64,000 bases of DNA from Hamadaea tsunoensis DSM 44101 (GTDB lineage Bacteria; Actinomycetota; Actinomycetes; Mycobacteriales; Micromonosporaceae), in contig NZ_AUAX01000023.1 in assembly GCF_000428945.1 (NCBI RefSeq), forward strand, positions 62,001-126,000. Reading direction: 5' to 3'. Below are positions 56,879 to 64,000 of the stretch, one piece after another. Each line of letters begins with the position of its first letter. The stretch's first letter is position 1. Position numbers and translations under genes: made by a program. The notes below the pieces were generated by a model that did not search any database, had not been told where the DNA came from, and was given only the letters and a program-made list of their open reading frames with translations.

Positions 56879-57275
56879 CGAGCCGTTCCGCGTCGTAGTC
56901 CGCCTGGGCCGCCACCATCGCGGGCAGGTTGCCCTCCAGCAGATCGATCAGACCCCGGAGCCGCTCGGCGACCTGCCCGCCGAGCGGCGTCAGGCTGTAC
57001 TCCACCTTCGGCGGGATCGCGCCCTGCACCTCACGGCGGACCAGGCCGTCGCGCTCCAGCGTCTGCAGCGTCTGGGCCAGCATCTTCTCGCTCACCCCGT
57101 CGACCCGCCGGCGCAGCGCGTTGAACCGGTAGGCACCCTCGCCGAGCGCCACGAGCGCCAGCACTCCCCACTTGTTCGAGACATCCGCGAGTACGCCGCG
57201 CGAATCGCAGCCGCGGGCGAACACGTCGGCGATGAGTTCGTTCGAGGGGTCGTTCACGGGATCGGGGCTGCTCAC
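56862..57275 (-). CDS. HxlR-family transcriptional regulator (QorR-like)
   Basis: A 137-residue winged-helix regulator. It has the family's N-terminal Cys (ARGCDSRGVLADVSNKWGVL), typical of redox-responsive HxlR/QorR repressors, then ALGEGAYRFNALRRRVDGVS and EKMLAQTLQTLERDGLVRRE and PPKVEYSLTPLG. Members sense electrophiles or quinones through this Cys and repress quinone reductases. It is divergent from an NmrA-type quinone-oxidoreductase-2 homologue with a strong palindrome between them, which fits the known QorR/Qor2 arrangement. GTG 57275 is the likely start; GTG 57305 is an alternative. Confidence 0.9.
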   Translation of the reverse strand: MSSPDPVNDPSNELIADVFARGCDSRGVLADVSNKWGVLALVALGEGAYRFNALRRRVDGVSEKMLAQTLQTLERDGLVRREVQGAIPPKVEYSLTPLGGQVAERLRGLIDLLEGNLPAMVAAQADYDAERLATRPA

Positions 57276-57301
57276 TCGTCTACCATACCTGGTGACAGCA
57301 C

Positions 57302-57350
57302 TCACTCACAGTTTGCACTTTCGAAAAGTTAGTGCAAGTCTGTTGGTGAG
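57302..57350. promoter_or_regulatory. HxlR/QorR operator-like palindrome
   Basis: Core TTGCACT (57313-57319) and AGTGCAA (57331-57337), perfect 7-bp arms. Symmetry continues outward (CTCAC...ACAG on the left, CTGT...GTGAG on the right) for nearly 50 bases. It lies in the 101-base divergent gap (57276-57376) between the regulator and the QOR2-like gene, so it most likely controls both. Confidence 0.7.
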
Positions 57351-57376
57351 CGTACACAGCCGAGGAGTGAAGAGTC

Positions 57377-58225
57377 ATGATCGTTGTCACCGGCGCCACC
57401 GGCGCCCTGGGCCGTCTCGTCATCGCCGACCTGCTCGAACGGGGCGTACCGGCGGAGGAGATCGTCGCCGTCGCCCGTGATCCGAAGAAGGCCGCCGATC
57501 TCGGCGTACCCGTGCGCGTCGCCGACTACGACGACCCCGAGAGCCTGCGGGCCGCCTTCGAGGGCGCCGACAAGCTGCTGTTCGTCTCGGCATCCGAGGT
57601 CGGCAAGCGGGTGCCCCAGCACCGCAACGTCATCGACGCGGCGAAGGCTGCCGGAGTGCCCTTCGTCGCGTACACGAGCATTCTGAAGGCGGATGACACG
57701 GGCATCGCGCTGGCCGCGGAGCATCAGGCGACGGAGGCCTATCTGCGCGAGTCGGGCCTGCCGCACGCGTTGCTGCGCAACAGCTGGTACACCGAGAACT
57801 ACACGGCGGGCGCGGCCGGTTCGATCGCGGCGGGCGCGGTCATCGGCAGCGCGGGCGACGGCAGGGTCGGCGCGGCGCCGCGCGCGGACTACGCGGCGGC
57901 CGCGGCCGCGGTCCTGACGACCGACGGGCACGAGGGCAAGGTCTACGAGCTGGCCGCGGACGAGCCGTTCTCGATGGCGCAGTACGCGGCCGAGCTGGCC
58001 CGCCAGTCCGGCAAGCCGGTGGTGTACAACGACCTGGCGCCGCAGGACTACGTTCAGGCGCTGGTCGGCTTCGGCCTGGACGAGGGCTACGCGGGCGCGC
58101 TGGCGGACGCGGACCAGGGCATCGCACGGGGCGAGCTGGCCTCCGACAGCCACGACCTGAGCCGCCTCATCGGCCGCCCGACCACCTCCCTGGCCGACGC
58201 GGTCGCCGCCGCCCTGAAGGGCTGA
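57377..58225 (+). CDS. NmrA-type NAD(P)H:quinone oxidoreductase (QOR2-like)
   Basis: A 282-residue Rossmann protein: N-terminal IVVTGATGALGRLVIADLLE (dinucleotide binding), VARDPKKAADLGV, SVRVADYDDPESL-like segment (VRVADYDDPESLRAA), LFVSASEVGKR and LPHALLRNSWYTENY. These match E. coli QOR2-type reductases, which reduce quinones with NADPH in one-electron or two-electron steps and protect against electrophiles. It is paired with a divergent HxlR regulator and its palindrome. The 75-bp palindrome starts 12 bases past the stop. Confidence 0.92.
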   Translation: MIVVTGATGALGRLVIADLLERGVPAEEIVAVARDPKKAADLGVPVRVADYDDPESLRAAFEGADKLLFVSASEVGKRVPQHRNVIDAAKAAGVPFVAYTSILKADDTGIALAAEHQATEAYLRESGLPHALLRNSWYTENYTAGAAGSIAAGAVIGSAGDGRVGAAPRADYAAAAAAVLTTDGHEGKVYELAADEPFSMAQYAAELARQSGKPVVYNDLAPQDYVQALVGFGLDEGYAGALADADQGIARGELASDSHDLSRLIGRPTTSLADAVAAALKG

Positions 58226-58237
58226 GAACCGCCCCAT

Positions 58238-58312
58238 GATCCCGTTTGGATCAGGGAAATCACCCGAATCTTGGGCCAAGATTACGTGGATTTCCCTGAT
58301 CCAAACGGGATC
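58238..58312. repeat. 75-bp palindrome, GATCCCGTTTGG family
   Basis: The arms pair GATCCCGTTTGGATCAGGGA with TCCCTGATCCAAACGGGATC exactly (20 bp), then the inner part AATCACCCGAATCTTGG with CCAAGATTACGTGGATT only partly. It lies between the QOR2-like stop (58225) and the convergent lexA stop (58333). Confidence 0.88.
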
Positions 58313-58332
58313 TTGAGCTGGGGACGCCGGAG

Positions 58333-58962
58333 TCAGAGGCGGCGCATGACGGAGACGACCTTGCCGAGAATCACGGCCTCGTCCCCGTCGATGTCCTCGT
58401 ACGCCGGATTGCGCGGCTCCAGCACGATGTGCCCCCGGCGGCGGCGGAACACCTTGACGGTGGCCTCCCCGTCGATCATGGCGGCCACGATGTCCCCGTT
58501 GTACGCGTCCTGCTGCTGCCGCACGACCACGATGTCCCCGTCGCAGATGGCGGCGTCCACCATGGATTCGCCCTGCACCCGCAGGCAGAACAGCGTGCCC
58601 CGGCCGACCAGCTCGCGGGGCAGGGTCAGCACCTCCTCCAGCGACTCCTCGGCCAGGATCGGGCCGCCCGCCGCGATGGCGCCGAGCAGCGGGACGAGCA
58701 CCGGAGTCGGGGTGTCCTCGCCGTCCTCGCCCTTGCCGAAGAACATGCGGACGTCGACCGAGCGCGTACGCGCCGCCCCCCGCCGCAGGCACCCGGCCTC
58801 CTCCAGCCGCCGCAGGTGGTACGAGACCGACGACGAGGACGCGAGCCCGACGGCGTCCCCGATCTGGCGCGAGGTCGGCGGGTAGCCGTGCTCCACGACC
58901 CAGTCCCGGATGACGGAGAGGATCTTCTGCTGCCGGGGTGTGAGCATGGTCGTGTCGATCAT
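58333..58962 (-). CDS. lexA: LexA-family repressor
   Basis: A 209-residue repressor. The N-terminal winged helix (about residues 7-70) has [31 protein letters not shown] and [17 protein letters not shown]. The autoproteolytic domain has the cleavage site Ala98-Gly99, nucleophile Ser133 (GESMVD) and Lys170 (GEATVKVF). DNA-damage-activated RecA triggers its cleavage and derepresses SOS genes. HTH residues differ somewhat from the usual actinobacterial LexA, so this may be a second copy. ATG 58962 gives [12 protein letters not shown] 58947 is a second possible start. No CGAAC-N4-GTTCG box is seen upstream. It starts 28 bases after the antiporter stop on the same strand. Confidence 0.9.
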   Translation of the reverse strand: MIDTTMLTPRQQKILSVIRDWVVEHGYPPTSRQIGDAVGLASSSSVSYHLRRLEEAGCLRRGAARTRSVDVRMFFGKGEDGEDTPTPVLVPLLGAIAAGGPILAEESLEEVLTLPRELVGRGTLFCLRVQGESMVDAAICDGDIVVVRQQQDAYNGDIVAAMIDGEATVKVFRRRRGHIVLEPRNPAYEDIDGDEAVILGKVVSVMRRL

Positions 58963-58990
58963 CGGACCAGTATCGGGGAAAGCCCGCAGC

Positions 58991-60427
58991 TCAGGTTCCT
59001 GACGCGCCGCGCATGACCTCGGTGGGACGGTGGACGTGGGCCTCGTCGCCCGCCCGGACCACCGTGTCCGCCGAGACCGGGACGAGGGCGCCGTCGCGGA
59101 CCAGGAGGGCGATCCAGACGCCGTGGTCCTCGGCGAGGGTGCCGGCCGCGGCCCCGTCGGCGGGCGCACCGGCTTCGACCACATAGGACAACAGCTCCGG
59201 CGCGCCGGCCAGCCGGATCCCGAGCGGCCACGGGCGCAGTTCCCGCTCCCGCACCGGTACGCCGCACCGCTTCGCCATCCAGCCGACGAGTCCACCTTGG
59301 ACGATGACGGAGAAGGCGACGGCCACGAAGATGATCCCGTAGATCCGGTCCGCCTCGGCTGCCCCGGACGCGAGCACGAAGGTGCCGAGCAGGATCGGGA
59401 CCGCGCCCTTCAGCCCGCACCAGAGCACGAAGACCTTCTCGCCCGGGGTCAGGCGTACGCGCAGGAGCAGCAGCCCGACCAGGACGGGCCGGATCAGCAC
59501 GGCCAGCAGCACGGCGAGGCCGAGTCCGATCTGCCAGGCGTGTCCCGCCGGCAGGCCGCGCAGCGACACCGTCAGGCCGAGGACGGTGAACGCGACGATC
59601 TCGCCCAGGCTGGCGAGGGCGGTGCTGACCCGGCGTACGTCGTCCTGGAAGGGGGCGGCCACGTCGCCGAGGAGGATGCCCGCGACGAACACCGCCAGGA
59701 ATCCGGAGCCCCCGGCGATCGTGGTCACGCCGTAGATAAGCCCCGCCCCCGCCAGGGACCGCAGCGGATAGAGGCCGGGGTGCGGCAGGCGTACGCGACG
59801 CGAGAAGGCGGCCAGTCCGAGTCCCCCGAGGACGCCCGCGACCCCGCCGACGGACATCTGCACCGCGAACTCGCGTACGCCCACGCCGACCGCGGACCAG
59901 CCGGTCGCGCCGCCGGCCGCGAGCAGGGCCGCCATGAGCGCGATGCCGACGGGATCGTTCGCGCCGGACTCGCCCTCCAGCAGGGTCGAGGACCGGCCCT
60001 GGATCTCGCGGCGGCCGAGGACGGCGAAGACCACCGCCGGGTCGGTCGGCGACAGCGCGGCCCCGAGCAGCAGCGAGGTCTGCCAGCCGAGGCCGAACAG
60101 CCCGTGCGCGCAGGCGGCGACCGCGGCCGCGGTGACGAAGGTGCCGGCCACGCCGACCCAGGCGATCGAGCCGGCGGCCGTGCGGAACCGGCGGCGGCCG
60201 ATGCCCATGCCGCCGTCGAAGAGGACCACGACGAGCGCGACGGTGACGATCCGGCCGACCGTCTCCGGGGACAGCCGGCCCCAGGCGGGCACGAGGTCCG
60301 ACGCCGCGGCCGCTCCGATCAGGAAGATCGCCGGCGCCGGTACGCGTACCCGGTTGACGGCGACGGCGACGAGCAGCGCCAGCGCGATCACGGTGATGAG
60401 GAGGGCGAAGGGGCGGGCATCGGTCAT
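58991..60427 (-). CDS. CPA1-family cation/proton antiporter with C-terminal regulatory domain
   Basis: A 478-residue protein with about 12 or 13 hydrophobic helices (residues 8-390). [18 protein letters not shown] and [18 protein letters not shown] are the two half-helix ion-binding segments (PTDP and ND). A C-terminal soluble domain (about 400-478), ending in [13 protein letters not shown], resembles a TrkA-C/RCK_C module. This matches NhaP2/CvrA-type potassium/proton antiporters. It should exchange K+ or Na+ for H+ to set ion and pH balance. It lies 28 bases upstream of lexA on the same strand, so read-through is likely. Divergent from the GH3 gene. Confidence 0.9.
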   Translation of the reverse strand: MTDARPFALLITVIALALLVAVAVNRVRVPAPAIFLIGAAAASDLVPAWGRLSPETVGRIVTVALVVVLFDGGMGIGRRRFRTAAGSIAWVGVAGTFVTAAAVAACAHGLFGLGWQTSLLLGAALSPTDPAVVFAVLGRREIQGRSSTLLEGESGANDPVGIALMAALLAAGGATGWSAVGVGVREFAVQMSVGGVAGVLGGLGLAAFSRRVRLPHPGLYPLRSLAGAGLIYGVTTIAGGSGFLAVFVAGILLGDVAAPFQDDVRRVSTALASLGEIVAFTVLGLTVSLRGLPAGHAWQIGLGLAVLLAVLIRPVLVGLLLLRVRLTPGEKVFVLWCGLKGAVPILLGTFVLASGAAEADRIYGIIFVAVAFSVIVQGGLVGWMAKRCGVPVRERELRPWPLGIRLAGAPELLSYVVEAGAPADGAAAGTLAEDHGVWIALLVRDGALVPVSADTVVRAGDEAHVHRPTEVMRGASGT

Positions 60428-60527
60428 AGCGGGCCTTTCCTGGGCAGGGGTCGTCGACCGCCGACCAGACTTCCCGGCACACCTGGGGGAACCCTACCTG
60501 TCGGACCGGCATGCAAGGATCGTCCCC

Positions 60528-62768
60528 GTGACCGCAATGCCGTACCTCGACCCGAACCTGCCCGTCGCCGAGCGCGTCGCCGACCTCGTCGGCCGGATGA
60601 CGCTCGCGGAGAAGGCCGGCCAGATGATGCAGCTGTCGGCCCAGCACGGGGTGCGCGACCTGATCGAGGAGATGCACGTCGGCTCGATCCTGCACACGTC
60701 CCCGAAACGCGTTCTCGAGGCGGCCAAGCTGACCGAGCGTACGCGGCTGCGCATCCCGCTGCTGGTGGCGGAGGACTGCATCCACGGGCATTCGTTCTGG
60801 GAAGGCGCGACGATCTACCCGACCCAGCTCGGCATGGCAGCCACCTGGGACCCGGCGCTGATCGAACGGGTCGCCCGGGCCACCGCCGTCGAGGTGTCGG
60901 CGACCGGCGTCCACTGGACCTTCTCGCCCGTCCTGTGCATCGCCCGCGACCTGCGCTGGGGCCGGGTCAGCGAGACGTTCGGCGAGGACCCGTTCCTGCT
61001 GGGCGAGCTGGCCGCCGCGATGGTCCGCGGCTACCAGGGCGACGGGCTCGCTGACGAGACCGCGATCCTGGCCTGCGCCAAGCATTTCGCCGGCTACTCC
61101 GAGACGCAGGGCGGCCGGGACGCCAGCGAGGCCGACATCTCCCGGCGCAAGCTGCGCTCCTGGTTCCTGCCGCCGTTCGAGCGCGTCGCCCGGGCCGGCT
61201 GCCGCACCTTCATGCTGGGCTACCAGGCGATCGACGGCGTACCGATCACCGTCAACTCGTGGCTGCTCGACGAGGTGCTGCGGGGCGAGTGGGCGTACAC
61301 CGGCACGCTGGTCACCGACTGGGACAACGTCGGGCGGATGGTGTGGGAGCAGCACCTGTTCCCCGGGCACGCCGAGGCGGCCGCGGCCGCCGTGCGGGCC
61401 GGCAACGACATGGTCATGACCACGCCGCAGTTCTTCCAGGGCGCCCAGGACGCGGTCGCGCGCGGGCTGCTCGACGAGAAGGAGATCGACCAGGCGGTCG
61501 CCCGGATCCTCACGCTCAAGTTCGAGCTGGGCCTGTTCGAGAACCCGCGCCGGCCCGACCCGGCCCGGCAGAAGGCCGTCATCGGCACTCCCGCGCACAC
61601 CGCGCTCAACCTCGAGGTCGCCCGGCGCTCGCTGGTGCTGCTGCGCAACGACGGGACGCTGCCGCTGACCGGCACGCCCCGCACGATCGCCGTGGTCGGC
61701 CCCAACGCCGACGACCCCCACACCCAGCTCGGCGACTGGGCAGGCGCCTCCGGGCAGGCCGAATGGCTGCGCGACGGGCACCCCCGCCGGCTGATCCGGA
61801 CCGTCCTGGATGGACTGAAGGAACGCGTACCGGCCGGGTGGAAGGTCACCCACGCGCGCGGCGCCGACATCCTCACCGTCGGCCCCGACCCGGAAGGCGC
61901 GTACTTCCCCGACGGCCAGCCCCGGCCGAACGTCGTGCTGCCCGCCGCCCCCGACCGCAAGCTGCTCGCGAAGGCCGTCGCCGCCGCCGAGGCCGCCGAC
62001 GTCACGGTGGCCGTGGTCGGCGACCGGATCGAGCTGGTCGGCGAGGGGCGCTCCACCGCCACGCTCGAACTCGTCGGCGCCCAGGTCGCCCTGCTCGACG
62101 CGCTCGCCGCCACCGGCAAGCCGTTCGTCATCGTGCTCATCAGCTCGAAGCCGCTGGTGCTGCCGCCGTCGGCGGACCGGGCGGCGGCGCTGATCTACGC
62201 CGCGAACCCCGGCATGCAGGGCGGCACCGCCCTCGCCGAGCTCATCCTCGGCCAGATCGAGCCGAGCGGCCGGCTGCCCGTCTCGTTCGCCCGGCACGCC
62301 GGCCAGCAGCCGACCTACTACAACCAGATCCGGGGCCAGCACGGCAGCCGCTACGCCGACCTCACGCAGAGCCCGGCGTACGCGTTCGGCGACGGCCTCA
62401 GCTACACCACGGTCGTCTACTCAGGCTTGACGGTCGACACGCCCTCGGTCACCGCCGGCGACACCATCCGGGCGCGGGTCGAGCTGCGCAACACCGGATC
62501 GCGGCCGGCCCTGGAGACCGTGCAGGTCTACGTCCGCGATCTGGTCACCTCCGCGACGTGGGCGGTCAAGGAGCTCAAGGCGTACGCGCAGGTGCCGGTG
62601 GCGGCCGGCGAGACCAGGATCGTCGAGCTGGAACTGCCCGCCGCCGCCTGTACGCTCGTCGACGCGCAGGGCCGCCGGGTCGTCGAACCCGGCGAGTTCG
62701 ACCTCCTCGTCGGCCCGTCGTCCCGCGACGAGAAACTCCAGGCCGCCCGCTTCTCGATCACCGCGTAA
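60528..62768 (+). CDS. Glycoside hydrolase family 3 (beta-glucosidase/xylosidase type)
   Basis: A 746-residue cytoplasmic enzyme (no signal peptide). The GH3 N-domain barrel (about residues 1-340) has RMTLAEKAGQMMQLS, ARDLRWGRVSETFGEDP, AKHFAGYSETQGGRD and the nucleophile Asp in LVTDWDNVG. The GH3 C-domain (about 350-590) has SLVLLRNDGTLPL and VAVVGDRIELVGEGRSTATL. A fibronectin-like C-terminal domain follows (about 650-746; ARVELRNTGSRPALETVQVY). It likely hydrolyses imported beta-gluco- or xylo-oligosaccharides. GTG 60528 follows AAGGATCG at fair spacing; ATG 60537 is a second candidate. No transporter for its substrate is adjacent. A small CGACGATCTTG hairpin follows its stop. Confidence 0.93.
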   Translation: MTAMPYLDPNLPVAERVADLVGRMTLAEKAGQMMQLSAQHGVRDLIEEMHVGSILHTSPKRVLEAAKLTERTRLRIPLLVAEDCIHGHSFWEGATIYPTQLGMAATWDPALIERVARATAVEVSATGVHWTFSPVLCIARDLRWGRVSETFGEDPFLLGELAAAMVRGYQGDGLADETAILACAKHFAGYSETQGGRDASEADISRRKLRSWFLPPFERVARAGCRTFMLGYQAIDGVPITVNSWLLDEVLRGEWAYTGTLVTDWDNVGRMVWEQHLFPGHAEAAAAAVRAGNDMVMTTPQFFQGAQDAVARGLLDEKEIDQAVARILTLKFELGLFENPRRPDPARQKAVIGTPAHTALNLEVARRSLVLLRNDGTLPLTGTPRTIAVVGPNADDPHTQLGDWAGASGQAEWLRDGHPRRLIRTVLDGLKERVPAGWKVTHARGADILTVGPDPEGAYFPDGQPRPNVVLPAAPDRKLLAKAVAAAEAADVTVAVVGDRIELVGEGRSTATLELVGAQVALLDALAATGKPFVIVLISSKPLVLPPSADRAAALIYAANPGMQGGTALAELILGQIEPSGRLPVSFARHAGQQPTYYNQIRGQHGSRYADLTQSPAYAFGDGLSYTTVVYSGLTVDTPSVTAGDTIRARVELRNTGSRPALETVQVYVRDLVTSATWAVKELKAYAQVPVAAGETRIVELELPAAACTLVDAQGRRVVEPGEFDLLVGPSSRDEKLQAARFSITA

Positions 62769-62797
62769 CCCGCTACCCTCCCCCTCCGTTCTCCTTT

Positions 62798-62825
62798 CGA
62801 CGATCTTGCACACGCAAGATCCTCG
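62798..62825. terminator. Reduced CGACGATCTTG-family hairpin after GH3
   Basis: CGACGATCTTGC-ACAC-GCAAGAT, then CCTCG: a 10- to 12-bp stem with a 4-base loop, 30 bases past the GH3 stop. It shares the CCTTTCGACGATCTTG lead-in with the 15591 copy. Probable transcription end, without a U-tract. Confidence 0.5.
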
Positions 62826-62972
62826 GGGTGGATCCACTGTGGGGAGAGGGGAGCGGGAAGGGTGGCTACGCCGGTCGCGCTCGGCCGGTCGGCGTACCCG
62901 GTGATCGGCCGGTCGTCGGTCGGACAAAGGATGATCGGCAACTATCTCGCCCATCCGGCCCGACCTGCACCT

Positions 62973-63024
62973 ATGGCTTATAGGAGAAGGCTCCAGGAGA
63001 TCATCTTCTATGTTCATAAGCCAT
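62973..63024. promoter_or_regulatory. Long stem with 9-bp perfect ends upstream of the S8 protease
   Basis: ATGGCTTAT (62973-62981) pairs exactly with ATAAGCCAT (63016-63024). The 34-base interior carries a second shorter pairing (AGAAG near 62985 with CTTCT near 63005). It lies 133 bases before the protease start in an AT-richer patch. It could be a promoter-overlapping operator or an RNA structure in the leader. Confidence 0.45.
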
Positions 63025-63156
63025 CCCGGTCATTACTCTCCCCTTCATCACGGTAGGCAACTGAACCGTCATTCAGGTACGCCGGCCCGGACTGTCCGCA
63101 CCGGACGGTGAACCCTGCCACCGGCGTACCTGGTCGCCCCCAGAAAGGGAGTCCGT

Positions 63157-64000
63157 ATGACACAACGCAAGTGGCTGAAAGCCGCTTTCGCGGGTGTGCT
63201 GATCGCGCCGCTCACCGCGGTGACGATCTCCTCGGCCGCAGCGGCGCAGGCGCCGTCGTTCACGGCGCAGAAGATTCAGCCCGGTACGCGCTACTCCGGC
63301 GACAAGACACCCAGCAGCCGGCTGGCGCAGACCGACCCGTCGCTGCTCGGGCGGACCGACAGCGCACCGGTCGCGGTCGTCGTGAAGCTCGACGTCGACT
63401 CGGTGTCCACCTACACCGGTGGCGTCTCCGGGTACGCCGCCACGAGCCCCACGGTCACCGGCAAGCGCCTGTCGAACAGCAGCGCCGAACGGAACTACGA
63501 GGGCTACCTCGCCGGCAAGGAGGACGCGTTCCTCAACGCCTTGCACGCCAAGGTGCCGAACGCGAAGATCTCGCAGCGGCTGCGGACGGTCTACGGCGGC
63601 GTCGCCACCGTGGTCCCGGCCAACCAGATCAATGATCTGCTGCGGATCCCCGGCGTCTCGGCGGTGCAGAAGGACGACCTGCGCCAGCCGCTCACCGACG
63701 CCAGCTCCGAGTTCATCGGCGCGACCTCGCTGTACCCGCAGCTGGGCGGGACCGCGAACGCGGGCAAGGGCGTGATCGTCGGTGACATCGACACCGGCGC
63801 CTGGCCCGAGCACCCGTCCTTCGCCGACCAGGGCAACCTGGGCGCACCACCGGCGAAGGCCGACGGGACGGCGCGTACGTGCGACTTCGGGGACAACCCC
63901 CTGACGCCGGCCACGGATGTCTTCACCTGCACCAACAAGCTCATCGGTGGAGCCCGGTTCGCCGCCACGTACGACGCTCTCAACCCGCCCGGCAGCGCCA
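63157..64000 (+). CDS. Secreted S8 (subtilisin-family) protease, N-terminal part
   Basis: 281 codons are visible and the frame is open at the window edge. A signal peptide (about residues 1-31, KWLKAAFAGVLIAPLTAVT...AAAAQA) is followed by an inhibitor I9-type propeptide region (about 65-185; VVVKLDVDSV, YEGYLAGKEDAFLNAL, VYGGVATVVPANQ, LLRIPGVSAVQKDD). The catalytic domain begins at GVIVGDIDTGAWPEHPSF, which carries the catalytic Asp (DTG). The order fits large actinobacterial extracellular subtilases with PA insertion. His and Ser motifs lie beyond the window. ATG 63157 follows AAAGGGAG. Confidence 0.92.
   Translation, partial: MTQRKWLKAAFAGVLIAPLTAVTISSAAAAQAPSFTAQKIQPGTRYSGDKTPSSRLAQTDPSLLGRTDSAPVAVVVKLDVDSVSTYTGGVSGYAATSPTVTGKRLSNSSAERNYEGYLAGKEDAFLNALHAKVPNAKISQRLRTVYGGVATVVPANQINDLLRIPGVSAVQKDDLRQPLTDASSEFIGATSLYPQLGGTANAGKGVIVGDIDTGAWPEHPSFADQGNLGAPPAKADGTARTCDFGDNPLTPATDVFTCTNKLIGGARFAATYDALNPPGSA

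Larger units (their letters stand above)
62769..63156. other. Intergenic region with two hairpins
   Basis: About 390 bases without a supported gene; the short frame 62862-63056 is not convincing. It contains the CGACGATCTTGC-ACAC-GCAAGATC hairpin (62798-62825), likely ending the GH3 message. A larger stem lies at 62973-63024 upstream of the protease gene. Confidence 0.65.

Noticed and set aside
60428-60527. Possible riboswitch upstream of the cation antiporter
   Set aside because: Gap is only 100 bases between divergent starts and I could not place the conserved features of any known class.
62862-63056. 64-codon frame before the S8 protease
   Set aside because: No ribosome site; crosses the long stem and has no family resemblance.

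Overview
This is a GC-rich chromosomal segment with GTG and TTG starts, short intergenic gaps, many ATGA/GTGA 4-base overlaps, Sec-exported lectin-fused enzymes, XRE/LuxR ATPase regulators and F420-type enzymes. That combination points to a filamentous actinobacterium. Micromonosporaceae (Actinoplanes-like) is my best guess from style; no marker gene such as an rRNA confirms it. About 60 protein genes are supported. I saw no rRNA, tRNA, CRISPR array, phage, plasmid origin or transposase.

Layout. 1-3.96 kb: a truncated gene, an NB-ARC/TPR regulator, a Calx-beta protein and a secreted lectin. 4.08-9.28 kb: a leftward six-gene run (amino-acid permease, small membrane protein, M20 dipeptidase, DUF6325-like, SHOCT, M24 peptidase) that looks like peptide salvage. 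9.3-10.3 kb: gene-free and full of palindromes and repeats. 10.3-19.3 kb: a large LuxR/MalT-like regulator, an LCP cell-wall ligase, a lectin-snapalysin-like protease, a YdeI-like protein, a glycosyltransferase/polysaccharide deacetylase pair and an alpha/beta hydrolase. 20-28.7 kb: an EamA transporter, a lectin-FN3-sugar dehydrogenase, a cupin, a GNAT enzyme, a class II glutamine amidotransferase, an MFS exporter, an HdeD-like protein and a GT1 glycosyltransferase. 29.6-33.5 kb: a flavinylated FMN-binding protein and a ferric-reductase-like protein, divergent from a two-component system. 33.7-40.4 kb: two NmrA-like proteins, a PrsW-like protease, an XRE-TPR regulator coupled to a TIR-like zinc-ribbon protein, and a VOC protein. 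40.5-43.1 kb: a GH79 plus PL7 polyuronide operon. 43.4-51.2 kb: asparagine synthase, a NarL-type two-component system divergent from a MacB/FtsX-type ABC transporter, and DoxX. 51.3-64 kb: a beta-helix protein, a GGDEF protein, a DDN-type F420 enzyme, an AA10 chitin monooxygenase, a DUF305 lipoprotein, an HxlR/QOR2 divergent pair, LexA, a CPA1 antiporter, GH3 and the start of an S8 protease.

How it fits together. Many genes serve extracellular polymer use (four ricin-fold proteins, PL7, GH79, AA10, GH3, beta-helix, proteases) with matching uptake and salvage. Several regulators lie next to their likely targets with readable inverted-repeat operators (QOR2, GH79/PL7, the flavoprotein divergon).

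Most unusual content. (1) The operon at 36988-39458 (XRE-TPR plus TIR-like/zinc ribbon) is a candidate uncharacterised NAD-linked signalling or defence module. (2) There is a set of intergenic palindrome families. One family of 75-bp palindromes supplies the 20-bp perfect terminal inverted repeats of a ~600-bp MITE-like element at 28971-29567, whose core recurs at 54360-54700.
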